In this document: positions 45,533-53,648 of the stretch, piece after piece | Layout of the letters: every line of letters starts with the position of its first letter | How positions within the stretch are numbered: the first letter of the stretch is position 1 | Assembly (NCBI GenBank): GCA_030684575.1 | Contig: JAUXVD010000003.1 | Location: forward strand, 62,001 to 126,000 | Reading direction: 5' to 3' | From: Nitrospirota bacterium | GTDB lineage: Bacteria > Nitrospirota > Nitrospiria > Nitrospirales > Nitrospiraceae | Length of the DNA stretch: 64,000 bases | Notes under the pieces: model-generated | Told to the model about the DNA's origin: nothing | What the model saw: the letters and a program-made list of their open reading frames with translations, nothing else | Databases searched by the model: none | Translations under genes and position numbers: made by a program

Positions 45533-48500
45533 ATCGCTGACATTGATGGACTCCCAGGATCGGCTCCTGGCAGAGACCACCTGGGATCGCAATGTCGTGG
45601 TGGTAGCAGGAGCCGGAACCGGCAAGACCACGATCCTTGTCAACCGTATCCTCAACTTGCTGCTGAGAGAGCCAAACCCCTTGGCCATCACGGAGGTTGT
45701 GGCTCTCACCTTCACCAATAAAGCCGCCGCTGAAATGAAGCAACGGCTCCGCGCGCAGCTTCTTCGCCTGACTGAGCAGGCCGATGATCTGAGCGCCATC
45801 TTCCGGACCCGGTATCATCTCTCGGCTGAACAAGTGGCCGAGCGGGCCAAGACGGCGCTTGAGCAGATGGAGAAGGCGCAGATCGGCACCTTACATAGTT
45901 TCGCCGCACACCTCCTGCGACTCCATCCACTGGAGTCAGGAGTAGACCCATCATTCCAAGAGGATGATGGGTCGCGCTTCAAAGAACTATTTCACTCAAG
46001 TTGGGATCGTTGGCTGGACGATGAACTCGGATCAGGGGGACCACAACATGCCCGCTGGCGGCTGGTCCTCGCCGGGGCCTCCCTCGACGATCTCCAGCAG
46101 TTTACCGCCGCCCTCGTCGGGGACTTTGTCGATCTGGATGAGCTGGAACGTCAATGTCGATCCAACGCTCTGGAGGGCGCCTTTCGTGATTGGGTGGCGG
46201 CAACCCATGGCCGTGCGACCACGATCCTTGCGGCACAGGATCGACCTAAACGGCGTAAGGCGGAGCAGATGCTCGCCGCTGCGGTGCAGTTGCTGGCACT
46301 CTTACTTGAGCAGGGGCCGTTGAGACTTGATGACTTCACTCCGGATGAACGGGCTGTCCTGGGGAAAGATCTCGGGAAGCCGCCTGCAGGATGGGATGAA
46401 GATACGTTCCAGGAGACATCAGCGATCATCGGACTCGCCCAACAACTTCTGACGGTGAATCAGACCTACTTTCAAGAGGTGATCACGCTCGTCCGGCCAT
46501 TTTTGGATCAGGTCCGCCAGGGGTTTCACACCTCCGGGTGGATCGCATTCGACGGGTTGCTGGCTCGGGCCAAAACTCTCTTGCGCGACCATCCGGCTGT
46601 CCGTACCAGGATCAAGCAGACCTATCGTGCAATTCTGGTCGATGAGTTTCAGGACACGGACCCGGTCCAGTACGAGATCATCCTCTACCTCGGCGAGCGG
46701 GCGGGCAGCCATCAGACTGCGTGGCAAGACGTCGACTTGGAACCGGGGAAATTGTTTATCGTGGGGGATCCCAAGCAATCGATCTATGCCTTTCGCCGGG
46801 CCGATATCGAAGCCTTCGAACGGGTCGTGGAGAAAATTCGAGCGGGCGGGGGAGGTGTCTATTCTCTGGTCACGAATTTTCGCAGTGACGGGGCCGTGCT
46901 CGATGTGGTGAACAATGTGTTCGACCGGCTCTTTCATGCGACGGAACATGTGCAACCGGCCAATGAACGGTTGGCCGCGAGGCCTCAACGAAAGCCGGAA
47001 GTCTCAGTCTCCGGGGCGCAACTTCGACTGGTCACGCCGGGAAAGGGCGAAGAGGAATTCGATGTGCAGACGGCAACCAGGGCGGAGGCGGAAGCGCTGG
47101 CGCGTTGGCTGAAGGAGGAGCTGTTCGTCGGGACGATCGTCACAGATCGCGACCGCCGCGAAGGCCCGCTCCAGCCGGGCCACATTGCGCTGATCTTCAG
47201 AAAGTTGACCCAAGCACAGATCTATCTCGACGCTCTTCGTCGGTATGACATCGCCTATATTACTGACGGGGAAAAGCATTTCTATCAGCGGCAGGAAATT
47301 ATCGATGTGGTCAACCTCCTCCGGGTCATCGACAATCCTCACGATACGATCGCGTTAGTCGGGGTCTTACGCTCACCCCTTGGCGGTATGGCGGATGGCG
47401 ATCTGCTGGCTCTTCAACAGGTAGAGGGGTTGGACTATCAGCAACGAGAGCGGCTGTCATCCTGGACCCATCCTCAGGCGAAGATGGTGACGCAGCTGTA
47501 TGAGCGATTGGCCGAACTGCATCAGCTCGCCCCCTTGCGGCCAGTGCCTGACGCTATCGATTTGGTCTTCGAACGATTGCCGGCCCTCGAGTTGGCCGCG
47601 GCATCGCTCCACGGTGAGCAAGCTGTGGCCAATTTACGGAAGACCAGAGATATGGCCGAAACATTGGCTGATCGTCCCCATCTGACGTTGACCGGGTTCG
47701 TCAACTTGATGATGACCAGAGTGGCTGAACAGCCAGATGAAGCAGAGAGCGCCTTGGCCGAGGAATCACTCGATGCGGTTCGGGTGCTGACCATCCATAA
47801 GGCCAAAGGATTGGAATTTCCTGTGGTGATTCTTCCCGGCCTGCACCAGGGTTCCAAGAATCTCCGCAAGGGACCGTCCATCCATCATGATTGGTCGAGT
47901 CGCTGCTATAGCCTGCAGATGGGAGGCCAATCGAACCTCGGAGCCCTGCTGGTGGACATGAAGATGGCGGCGCGGGAGGAGGCCGAGCAGAGACGTCTGC
48001 TCTATGTCGGGATGACCAGGGCGCGTGATCTGCTCGTGTTATCAGGTGGGCAGACCAGCAAGCCGGGGCATGACACGGTCCTTTCTCTGTTGGGCGAGGT
48101 CATATCAGACGAGCCGACGTCACCGATGGATGGCCAGATTTGTATCGGAACAAGCCGCCTCACGCGTGTCATCACAGAGGCCACGGTGGCCGCGAGACGT
48201 CATAGGCAGGAGCCGCGATCGGCGGTCGCTCCTGCTCCAGCCCTTGGCCAGATTCTGACTCGTCGCCAGGCGAGGCAGGTCGAGTGGGAGCAGCGTCGAA
48301 CGACGCCGCGACGACTGACCCCGTCCGGCCTGGCAGGAAGCAAGCCCGAGACTCGGCTGCATCGGACCGTCTCTACACGTGATGCTGATCTGGCCCGCTT
48401 GATCGGAGTCTGTGCTCATGCGGTGCTCGAACAGTGGGATTTCACCAGGCCTCGGTTAGACGTCAGTATGGTGATTGAACAGGCCTGTCGTCGCTATGTC

Positions 48501-48875
48501 GCACAGGATCATCCTCAATTGATCGCTGCCGTGATGGCGGATCTCACCGGGATTTTTGAAGCCTTTCTCTCATCAGAGCCCTACGCAAGGCTGCAACGCG
48601 CGACGGTGCTGGGACGAGAAGTTCCTTTCGTCATGCCTGTGGGCGAGGATCAGATGATGGAAGGGGTGATCGACGTGATTTACCGGCTTGACGACCAGAT
48701 CTGGATTGCCGACTATAAGACGGACGATGTGGCGGCGGCTGACGTCCCGGCCAGAGCCGATCGTTATCGGTCCCAAGCGGAGCGATATTCGCGTGCCGTC
48801 GCAAGTGCGTTAGGATTGTCGGCTCTTTCGTTTCAGTTTATATTTTTACGGCCAGGTGTTGCGGTGAATGTCTAG
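45525..48875 (+). CDS. addA: AddA-like UvrD-family helicase-nuclease
   Basis: A 1116-residue superfamily 1A helicase. Walker A is VAGAGTGKTTILVNRI; motif Ia follows in EVVALTFTNKAAAEMKQRL; motif II is VDEFQDTDPVQYEI; motif III is VGDPKQSIYAFRRADIE; motifs V and VI are VLTIHKAKGLEFPVVILPG and RRLLYVGMTRARDLLVLSG. The C-terminal nuclease has VCAHAVLEQW (H), VIDVIYRLDD and WIADYKTD (D, K). With AddB it unwinds and resects broken ends for RecA. Starting inside addB by an 8-base overlap ensures coupled synthesis. Two short genes follow in the same direction. Confidence 0.92.
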   Translation: MSESLTLMDSQDRLLAETTWDRNVVVVAGAGTGKTTILVNRILNLLLREPNPLAITEVVALTFTNKAAAEMKQRLRAQLLRLTEQADDLSAIFRTRYHLSAEQVAERAKTALEQMEKAQIGTLHSFAAHLLRLHPLESGVDPSFQEDDGSRFKELFHSSWDRWLDDELGSGGPQHARWRLVLAGASLDDLQQFTAALVGDFVDLDELERQCRSNALEGAFRDWVAATHGRATTILAAQDRPKRRKAEQMLAAAVQLLALLLEQGPLRLDDFTPDERAVLGKDLGKPPAGWDEDTFQETSAIIGLAQQLLTVNQTYFQEVITLVRPFLDQVRQGFHTSGWIAFDGLLARAKTLLRDHPAVRTRIKQTYRAILVDEFQDTDPVQYEIILYLGERAGSHQTAWQDVDLEPGKLFIVGDPKQSIYAFRRADIEAFERVVEKIRAGGGGVYSLVTNFRSDGAVLDVVNNVFDRLFHATEHVQPANERLAARPQRKPEVSVSGAQLRLVTPGKGEEEFDVQTATRAEAEALARWLKEELFVGTIVTDRDRREGPLQPGHIALIFRKLTQAQIYLDALRRYDIAYITDGEKHFYQRQEIIDVVNLLRVIDNPHDTIALVGVLRSPLGGMADGDLLALQQVEGLDYQQRERLSSWTHPQAKMVTQLYERLAELHQLAPLRPVPDAIDLVFERLPALELAAASLHGEQAVANLRKTRDMAETLADRPHLTLTGFVNLMMTRVAEQPDEAESALAEESLDAVRVLTIHKAKGLEFPVVILPGLHQGSKNLRKGPSIHHDWSSRCYSLQMGGQSNLGALLVDMKMAAREEAEQRRLLYVGMTRARDLLVLSGGQTSKPGHDTVLSLLGEVISDEPTSPMDGQICIGTSRLTRVITEATVAARRHRQEPRSAVAPAPALGQILTRRQARQVEWEQRRTTPRRLTPSGLAGSKPETRLHRTVSTRDADLARLIGVCAHAVLEQWDFTRPRLDVSMVIEQACRRYVAQDHPQLIAAVMADLTGIFEAFLSSEPYARLQRATVLGREVPFVMPVGEDQMMEGVIDVIYRLDDQIWIADYKTDDVAAADVPARADRYRSQAERYSRAVASALGLSALSFQFIFLRPGVAVNV

Positions 48876-48888
48876 GAGGAGGTCGCCC

Positions 48889-49293
48889 ATGAACCCCAGA
48901 TTCGTCAGTATTATTGCACTCTGGATTCTCACCGCTTGCACGAGTCCGTTACCGAAGCCTCTCACGGTCTTGGAGGCTCCGGCAGGAGTCTCTCCTGCCG
49001 TGGCAATGCAACTCGATAAGGGCAACGCGCTGTTCGCAGAGCAGAAGTGGGTTGAGGCTGAGCAGATCTACCGTCAAGCCATCGCCACCGAACCGACGTT
49101 GGCCGAGGCGCACTACAACTTAGCTTCTACGTTGCATCGTGCAGGCAAGGTCGCAGAAGCCAAAAAACATTACATGGAAGCAGCGAACCTCGCTCCGGGG
49201 AATAAAGTGATCTGGGATGCGCCCCCACTTCGTGCGAGCAGTTTCAACGATAACCTCAATAAGAAGTCCTATCTGGATCCTAAGCCCTATTAG
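48889..49293 (+). CDS. TPR lipoprotein
   Basis: A 134-residue lipoprotein: signal peptide II (LWILTACTS, lipobox cysteine near residue 16), then two tetratricopeptide repeats (LDKGNALFAEQKWVEAEQIYRQA and AHYNLASTLHRAGKVAEAKKHY). AGGAGG precedes the ATG at 48889; a start at 48868 in frame is less likely. TPR lipoproteins are assembly scaffolds; no partner is evident. It lies 13 bases after addA. Confidence 0.75.
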   Translation: MNPRFVSIIALWILTACTSPLPKPLTVLEAPAGVSPAVAMQLDKGNALFAEQKWVEAEQIYRQAIATEPTLAEAHYNLASTLHRAGKVAEAKKHYMEAANLAPGNKVIWDAPPLRASSFNDNLNKKSYLDPKPY

Positions 49294-49314
49294 TCCTCGC
49301 GAGGAATTCCTGCG

Positions 49315-49701
49315 ATGTCACGTTCTCGACAGCCATTGACTGTTTCGCCGGAAGAGTTCGAGGCCTGGATTCAGGAGGCACTCGCTGAGTTACCGCCACC
49401 ATTTGCAGCGCTTGCCGACGACGTTTCCATCGTGGTTGAGGAAGAGCCTTCTGTCGAAGTGCTGAAGGATCTTGAATTGGATTCGAAAGACGATCTACTG
49501 GGGCTGTATCAAGGCTCGCCTATCGACGAAACGTCGTTCTTTCAACCTGCCGGTGAGTTGCCTGCAAGAATCGCGATTTATCGAGGTCCCATCCTCCGTC
49601 TCTGCCGGACGAAAGCGGAGGTCATTCATGAAGTCCGCGACACGGTGGTCCATGAACTGGGACACCATGTCGGGTTGGATGACGAAGAGATGCCGTACTA
49701 G
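49315..49701 (+). CDS. zincin-like metallopeptidase (DUF1025 family)
   Basis: A 128-residue protein with the extended zincin motif HELGHHVGLDDEEM near the C-terminus (HExxH then D as third ligand, typical of minimal DUF1025 peptidases). The N-terminus has FEAWIQEALAELPPPFAAL, also usual for the family. It is the last gene of the addB-addA-TPR run (21 bases after the TPR gene). A dispersed repeat follows at once. Substrate unknown. Confidence 0.85.
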   Translation: MSRSRQPLTVSPEEFEAWIQEALAELPPPFAALADDVSIVVEEEPSVEVLKDLELDSKDDLLGLYQGSPIDETSFFQPAGELPARIAIYRGPILRLCRTKAEVIHEVRDTVVHELGHHVGLDDEEMPY

Positions 49702-49702
49702 C

Positions 49703-49823
49703 AGGATGCTGAAAAAGTCCGCCAGCTTCGTTCTCGCGTCACTCAGAGCCTCAACGTGCCACAAGGGTACGCCTCGCCTCTTCACTCGCTGCGGCCTTGC
49801 TGGACGGCCTTTTTGAGCATCCT
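49703..49823 (+). repeat. dispersed palindromic repeat, copy 3
   Basis: A 121-base copy that starts 1 base after the zincin stop. Terminal inverted repeats AGGATGCTGAAAAAG and CTTTTTGAGCATCCT are identical in copies 2 and 3; the central palindrome is less perfect (CGTGCCA...GGGTACG). It may double as a terminator between the convergent zincin and lgt genes. Confidence 0.88.
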
Positions 49824-49875
49824 GAAGCTAGCCAAGCCCCCTAAATGCCTTTAACCTAGTTACCCCAGGCATGAC

Positions 49876-50688
49876 CTAAATTTTAGCCTGTACCAGGGTT
49901 CGACGCTGATATCCAAGCGTGAGCATGAAGACTCCTACCAGGATCATGGGGAAGGAGAGAAGTTGGCCCATCGAGAAGGAGCCCAGGACAAATCCGAGGT
50001 GCGCGTCCGGCTCGCGAAAGAACTCCACGATCATCCTGCACATTCCGTAACCGCCGATGAACCCCCAGAAGAGAGTCCCCGGGGGCGGCATCGTCTTCGC
50101 GATGATCCATAAGACGGTAAATAACAAGACTCCCTCAAGACCTGCCTCGTAGAGTTGAGAGGGATGGCGGCAGGCAGGCCCTCCGTTCGGAAACACCATG
50201 CACCAGTCGACATCGGTCGCTCGACCGTATAATTCTCCGTTGATGAAATTCCCGAGTCGCCCGAATCCTAACCCGATTGGTGTAGCTGCCGCCGCTAGGT
50301 CTGCGACGGTGTAAGCGGGGATGGCCTGACGTCTACTGAACCAATACAAGGCAACAATGACGCCGAGTAGGCCTCCGTGGAAGGACATGCCCCCTTCCCA
50401 GACTGCGAGGATCTTGATCGGATGCTGTGAATAGTATGAAAAATTATAGAATAGCGTATAGCCGATCCGTCCTCCGATGAAGACCCCTAACGCAGCCCAC
50501 ACGACCATATCGTAGATCTGATCTTTCGTGAGGGGCAGTCCCCTCGAACTCACTCGACGCATAATCAGGAAATAGGCGCCCGTCAGTCCGATCAGATACA
50601 TCAGACCGTACCAGCGAAATTGTAGCGGACCCAGCTCAAGGAAGACGGGACTGATGGAGGGGTAGGGTATTGCCTGCAAGAAATTCAT
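49876..50688 (-). CDS. lgt: prolipoprotein diacylglyceryl transferase
   Basis: A 270-residue inner-membrane enzyme with about seven spans. Lgt signature segments: FRWYGLMYLIGL, GGMSFHGGLLGVIVALY (HGG motif), and GRLGNFINGELYGRATDVDW (R and N that bind phosphatidylglycerol), then HPSQLYEAGLEGVLLF. It transfers diacylglycerol to the lipobox cysteine of prolipoproteins, the first step before signal peptidase II and Lnt. The frame is open to 50838, but a promoter at 50716-50744 and a GAGG site fix the start at 50688. Confidence 0.95.
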   Translation of the reverse strand: MNFLQAIPYPSISPVFLELGPLQFRWYGLMYLIGLTGAYFLIMRRVSSRGLPLTKDQIYDMVVWAALGVFIGGRIGYTLFYNFSYYSQHPIKILAVWEGGMSFHGGLLGVIVALYWFSRRQAIPAYTVADLAAAATPIGLGFGRLGNFINGELYGRATDVDWCMVFPNGGPACRHPSQLYEAGLEGVLLFTVLWIIAKTMPPPGTLFWGFIGGYGMCRMIVEFFREPDAHLGFVLGSFSMGQLLSFPMILVGVFMLTLGYQRRTLVQAKI

Positions 50689-50715
50689 GTCTGCCTCGTG
50701 TGGCCAATTGGCAGG

Positions 50716-50744
50716 ATCATAGGTGAGGACCTTGATCATTGCAA
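50716..50744 (-). promoter_or_regulatory. lgt promoter
   Basis: Minus strand TTGCAA (50739-50744), 17-base spacer, TATGAT (50716-50721), about 28 bases before the lgt start. Confidence 0.55.
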
Positions 50745-50942
50745 GCACGTGGATGCACCGCAGGGAATGTTCCTTCTGATCGTTGTCAGAGGCCAGTTTG
50801 CGACGTCTACATACTTTCGTATGTTGGTTTTCTGTCACGCCTGTGTCGCGATCTGTGAGGAAAACACAACGGAGAATTAATGGCTCTTAATCGTCGGGCG
50901 AGGCCTGCATCGAATTGTGGGGTATTTTCGTGGTTATTCGTC

Positions 50943-50958
50943 TGGCATGTTTACTGCT
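50943..50958 (+). promoter_or_regulatory. possible sigma-54 promoter of ytxH-like gene
   Basis: TGGCATG-TTTA-CTGCT matches the sigma-54 consensus TGGCACG-N4-TTGCT with two mismatches and keeps the invariant GG-N10-GC. It lies about 80 bases before the YtxH gene, in the gene-free stretch 50689-51037. Confidence 0.45.
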
Positions 50959-51037
50959 GAAGTGCATACACATGAATATGCAGCGGGCCGACAATCATGT
51001 TCATGTTTCTCATCTCACCATTTCAAGGAGGTTCACC

Positions 51038-51298
51038 ATGTCAGACCAGGGACGTCAGGTCGCAAAGGTTGCAGCGTTGGTGGCAGGTGGGGCGGTGATC
51101 GGAGCGGGGATTGGATTACTGTTCGCGCCGCAAACGGGAGCCGAAACCAGGCGCGAGATCGGTCGTTATGCGAAGAAGGCCCAAGTCCAGGCGACTCGCT
51201 GGGGCCGAACGGTCCAATCCGGGGTGAAGGAAGTGATGGATCGCAGCAAGACGTTGATCCAAAAGGATGCGCAGAGACTGCGGATTGAAGCGGTCTAA
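51038..51298 (+). CDS. YtxH-domain protein
   Basis: An 86-residue protein with a glycine-rich membrane-anchoring N-terminus (LVAGGAVIGAGIGLLFAPQTGAETRREI) characteristic of YtxH/DUF1269-like stress proteins, then a basic amphipathic helix to the end. These proteins are induced in general stress in other bacteria; their role is unclear. AAGGAGG is the ribosome site before the ATG at 51038. A hairpin terminator follows at 51330-51363. Confidence 0.75.
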   Translation: MSDQGRQVAKVAALVAGGAVIGAGIGLLFAPQTGAETRREIGRYAKKAQVQATRWGRTVQSGVKEVMDRSKTLIQKDAQRLRIEAV

Positions 51299-51329
51299 TT
51301 GAAGCGGTTCGCGCAGCGAAGAAACTGAT

Positions 51330-51363
51330 GGCGCAAACAGCTTGTCTACGGGCTGTTTGCGCC
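51330..51363 (+). terminator. hairpin after the YtxH gene
   Basis: Perfect 12-bp stem GGCGCAAACAGC / GCTGTTTGCGCC with a 10-base loop, 31 bases after the stop. No T-run follows. It separates the YtxH gene from the tRNA-Leu promoter. Confidence 0.6.
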
Positions 51364-51375
51364 GCAACACCGGCC

Positions 51376-51404
51376 TTGACCGACCTGGACCCCGATGCTA
51401 GAGT
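51376..51404 (+). promoter_or_regulatory. tRNA-Leu promoter
   Basis: TTGACC (51376-51381), 17-base spacer, TAGAGT (51399-51404). The predicted transcription start is about 15 bases before the mature tRNA, as is normal for a tRNA gene. Confidence 0.55.
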
Positions 51405-51425
51405 CCGGCCACTGCGGCTTTTGCT

Positions 51426-51515
51426 GCCGGAGTGGCGAAATTGGCAGACGCAAGGGACTTAAAATCCCTCGGTTCCAAAAGGACCATGCCGGTTCAATCC
51501 CGGCCTCCGGCACCA
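51426..51515 (+). tRNA. tRNA-Leu (anticodon TAA)
   Basis: A 90-base cloverleaf. Acceptor arms GCCGGAG and CTCCGGC pair, with encoded A-CCA at 51512-51515. The anticodon loop is CTTAAAA (anticodon TAA at positions 34-36, reading UUA/UUG). The long variable arm (about 14-16 bases, CGGTTCC...GGACC) identifies a class II tRNA. The T arm has GGTTCAATC. It is a target for MiaB-type modification at A37, and miaB is in this window. Confidence 0.95.
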
Positions 51516-51519
51516 ACCG

Positions 51520-52074
51520 CTACCATTTTCCCAGCCAGCCTCGACAGCCTGCGAAGTAGGCAAAGACAGCGATGCTCAGGATAATCGCCATCTGGATCAC
51601 ATGCTGCACTAAGACATCCGGTGCAATCCATCGACTCATAAATAAGAGTCCGGCCGATACGACGGTGACCGCAAGTGTCGTACGCTTCGGGCAGGGGCGA
51701 AGACGGCGGCCCTCATAGGATAAGATAATCCATACCACGATCCATCCGAGTGCTCCGATAATCATGGCACCGGCTAAGTCGGTGAGGCTGAGGAGGATGC
51801 TGTCCTGCACGAGACTGAGGGATTTCCGCATCCCTAGCTCCGGACGAATGCGGATCCATTCACCGATCGTCAGGAGTATCCATACCACAATCATTCCGAT
51901 GGCAAACCCCTCTTGGGTCATGCCGGAATTTTGTGTACGACGCTCAACCCTTCGGAAGGTGCCGGTCGTTGTACCAGTAACTTTGCGGATCTGCGGAGTC
52001 AGGTCGTACCCACATTCGCAAGTGGAGGCGGAGTCGAAATTGGTAAATAAACAGCGGGGGCATTCGAGCGGCAT
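51520..52074 (-). CDS. zinc-ribbon membrane protein, function unknown
   Basis: A 184-residue protein: an N-terminal zinc ribbon (CPRCLF, then CECGYD; C-x2-C and C-x-C) followed by four predicted membrane spans (GFAIGMIVVWILLTIGEWI; SLTDLAGAMIIGALGWIVVWIIL; TLAVTVVSAGLLFMS; VIQMAIILSIAVFAYFAG). The ribbon-plus-spans design occurs in many uncharacterised bacterial proteins. Its stop lies 5 bases from the tRNA-Leu CCA end. No family is recognised. Confidence 0.6.
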   Translation of the reverse strand: MPLECPRCLFTNFDSASTCECGYDLTPQIRKVTGTTTGTFRRVERRTQNSGMTQEGFAIGMIVVWILLTIGEWIRIRPELGMRKSLSLVQDSILLSLTDLAGAMIIGALGWIVVWIILSYEGRRLRPCPKRTTLAVTVVSAGLLFMSRWIAPDVLVQHVIQMAIILSIAVFAYFAGCRGWLGKW

Positions 52075-52197
52075 ATCGAGACTCAGTGCTTTCTGCTAGA
52101 ATCCATCGCCGATGCGGCTCTCGGGATGTGGGTCAAGTCCGCCATCGGAGTTCTCTCTTGCCACAAGAGCGTTCTGGAAATCTGTTCAGAGGATCTC

Positions 52198-52605
52198 ATG
52201 ATCAGTCGGTCGCTCTCTCAACGTTTTCTGGTACTGGGAACGGTCTTCGCTGGATCTGCTGTAGCCGCAGGCGCCTTTGGCGCCCATGCACTCAAGGAGA
52301 TTCTTGACGCACATAGCCTGCAAGTATTCGATACCGCCACCCGGTATCAAATGTATCATGCCTTTGGGCTTTGTATAGTGTCTTGGGCAATTGATCGCTA
52401 CCCGGAACAGCGGCTTGAGCAGACAGGATGGCTCTTTACCCTCGGGATTCTTCTGTTTTCAGGCAGTCTGTATGTCGTGGCCCTGGCAGGGATACGATGG
52501 ATGGGAGCGGTGACCCCGATCGGCGGATTGGCGTTTTTGGCAGGTTGGGTTCTTTTGGGCTGGAGAATCTGGCGGGATGCTGGTCTCAGGAGGTCCGTAA
52601 GTTAG
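52198..52605 (+). CDS. DUF423 membrane protein (YgdD-like)
   Basis: A 135-residue protein with the DUF423 pattern: GAFGAHALKEIL near the N-terminus, then TRYQMYHAFGLCIV, LFTLGILLFSGSLYVVAL and TPIGGLAFLAGWVLLGWRI, three to four spans. The family is widespread and uncharacterised. The frame is open from 52126; GAGG at about 52190 supports the ATG at 52198. Its last 4 bases overlap the convergent gene at 52602. Confidence 0.85.
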   Translation: MISRSLSQRFLVLGTVFAGSAVAAGAFGAHALKEILDAHSLQVFDTATRYQMYHAFGLCIVSWAIDRYPEQRLEQTGWLFTLGILLFSGSLYVVALAGIRWMGAVTPIGGLAFLAGWVLLGWRIWRDAGLRRSVS

Positions 52606-53576
52606 GGCGTACAGCCGGCGGTTCTCTTCCCGCTGATGGATCCCCAGCCTCCTTGGGAATTCACAAAGGTCCCTTCGAGCCGCTTGCCTTCTTTGCTGAA
52701 TTGCAGACTATCTTCTTGGACTCGGCCATCGATTTCCCACCGTAGGTAGACGTTCTCACCCAATACGATTGTTTCCACGAGTCCCGGCACCGTCGCCTGC
52801 ATATGTCCAGTTGGCGGAAAGAGCAAGGACAGCTTTTGTTCTTGATGGTGTTGCTGATGGTTATGGATAATCCATTGCCAGGTTCCGCAGAGGCGGGCTT
52901 GCCCGCGGAGCTCGCGCACTCGATCTTTCCAGCTCCGTATCCGATCCCATTCCTGATAGCTGGCTTGCATGGCGTCTACTTCCAGGCGTGTGGCTCGTTC
53001 TAAGACCGTGACCAACAGGGGCGATGCAGATTCTCCCTGATTCGCCTTGGTCCATTCCGGGGAGGTCACCACCGTAGCGAGTTGATGGAGTGCCTCATGC
53101 CAGGAGGCATTGCCTTGTTGATTGAGCCAGGCGTGAGATGCGGTGGTTCCGGATAGTCGCTCGGGTATGGTAGTCAATTGCTGTTCTTTCACAGCCTGCC
53201 GGATGGTCGCCGCAAGTTGCCAGGCTGCCAGACTGCCCATCAGTCGCTGGGCCGCTGCGGTTAAGTCCGGCATCAGCAGCTCTTTCGCGAGCTTAGCAGG
53301 CAACGTGGTGGTTCCCACTGTCCGCGCTGCATCCACCATGTGAATGGCGGGACCGATCGTCGATACAAAGAGGGTGAGGGCTCCCTTATCAGACTCCAGT
53401 TTAAGCAGTTGCTCGGAATGAGCCTGCATGATCGACGAGAAACCCGGTATGGCAGTTGGAAGAGATTCGTCTGCCTTGGCATTCAGGCATGCCCCGAATA
53501 CAGAGACGAGCAGGATGGTAATGACGAAGCCGATAGGAGATTGGGCTGGTCGAATGAACGGGATATTATGACGCAT
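52602..53576 (-). CDS. putative exported protein, function unknown
   Basis: A 324-residue protein from an ATG at 53576 (the frame opens at 53612). It begins with a basic stretch and a hydrophobic segment (IGFVITILLVSVFGACLNAKA) that fits a signal peptide. The body is helical (AQRLMGSLAAWQLAATIRQAVKEQQ, ARLEVDAMQASYQEWDRIRSWKDRVREL) and ends with a beta-rich region of about 80 residues (GTWQWIIHNHQQ to SISGKRTAG), like a small calycin- or hydrolase-inhibitor-type barrel. No family is recognised. Confidence 0.55.
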   Translation of the reverse strand: MRHNIPFIRPAQSPIGFVITILLVSVFGACLNAKADESLPTAIPGFSSIMQAHSEQLLKLESDKGALTLFVSTIGPAIHMVDAARTVGTTTLPAKLAKELLMPDLTAAAQRLMGSLAAWQLAATIRQAVKEQQLTTIPERLSGTTASHAWLNQQGNASWHEALHQLATVVTSPEWTKANQGESASPLLVTVLERATRLEVDAMQASYQEWDRIRSWKDRVRELRGQARLCGTWQWIIHNHQQHHQEQKLSLLFPPTGHMQATVPGLVETIVLGENVYLRWEIDGRVQEDSLQFSKEGKRLEGTFVNSQGGWGSISGKRTAGCTP

Positions 53577-53648
53577 GACGTTACTGTACCCTGCCTCTAT
53601 AGGTAGGCTCAAGCCTGGACTCTTCAGATTGTACGAAGTGGTATTTCG

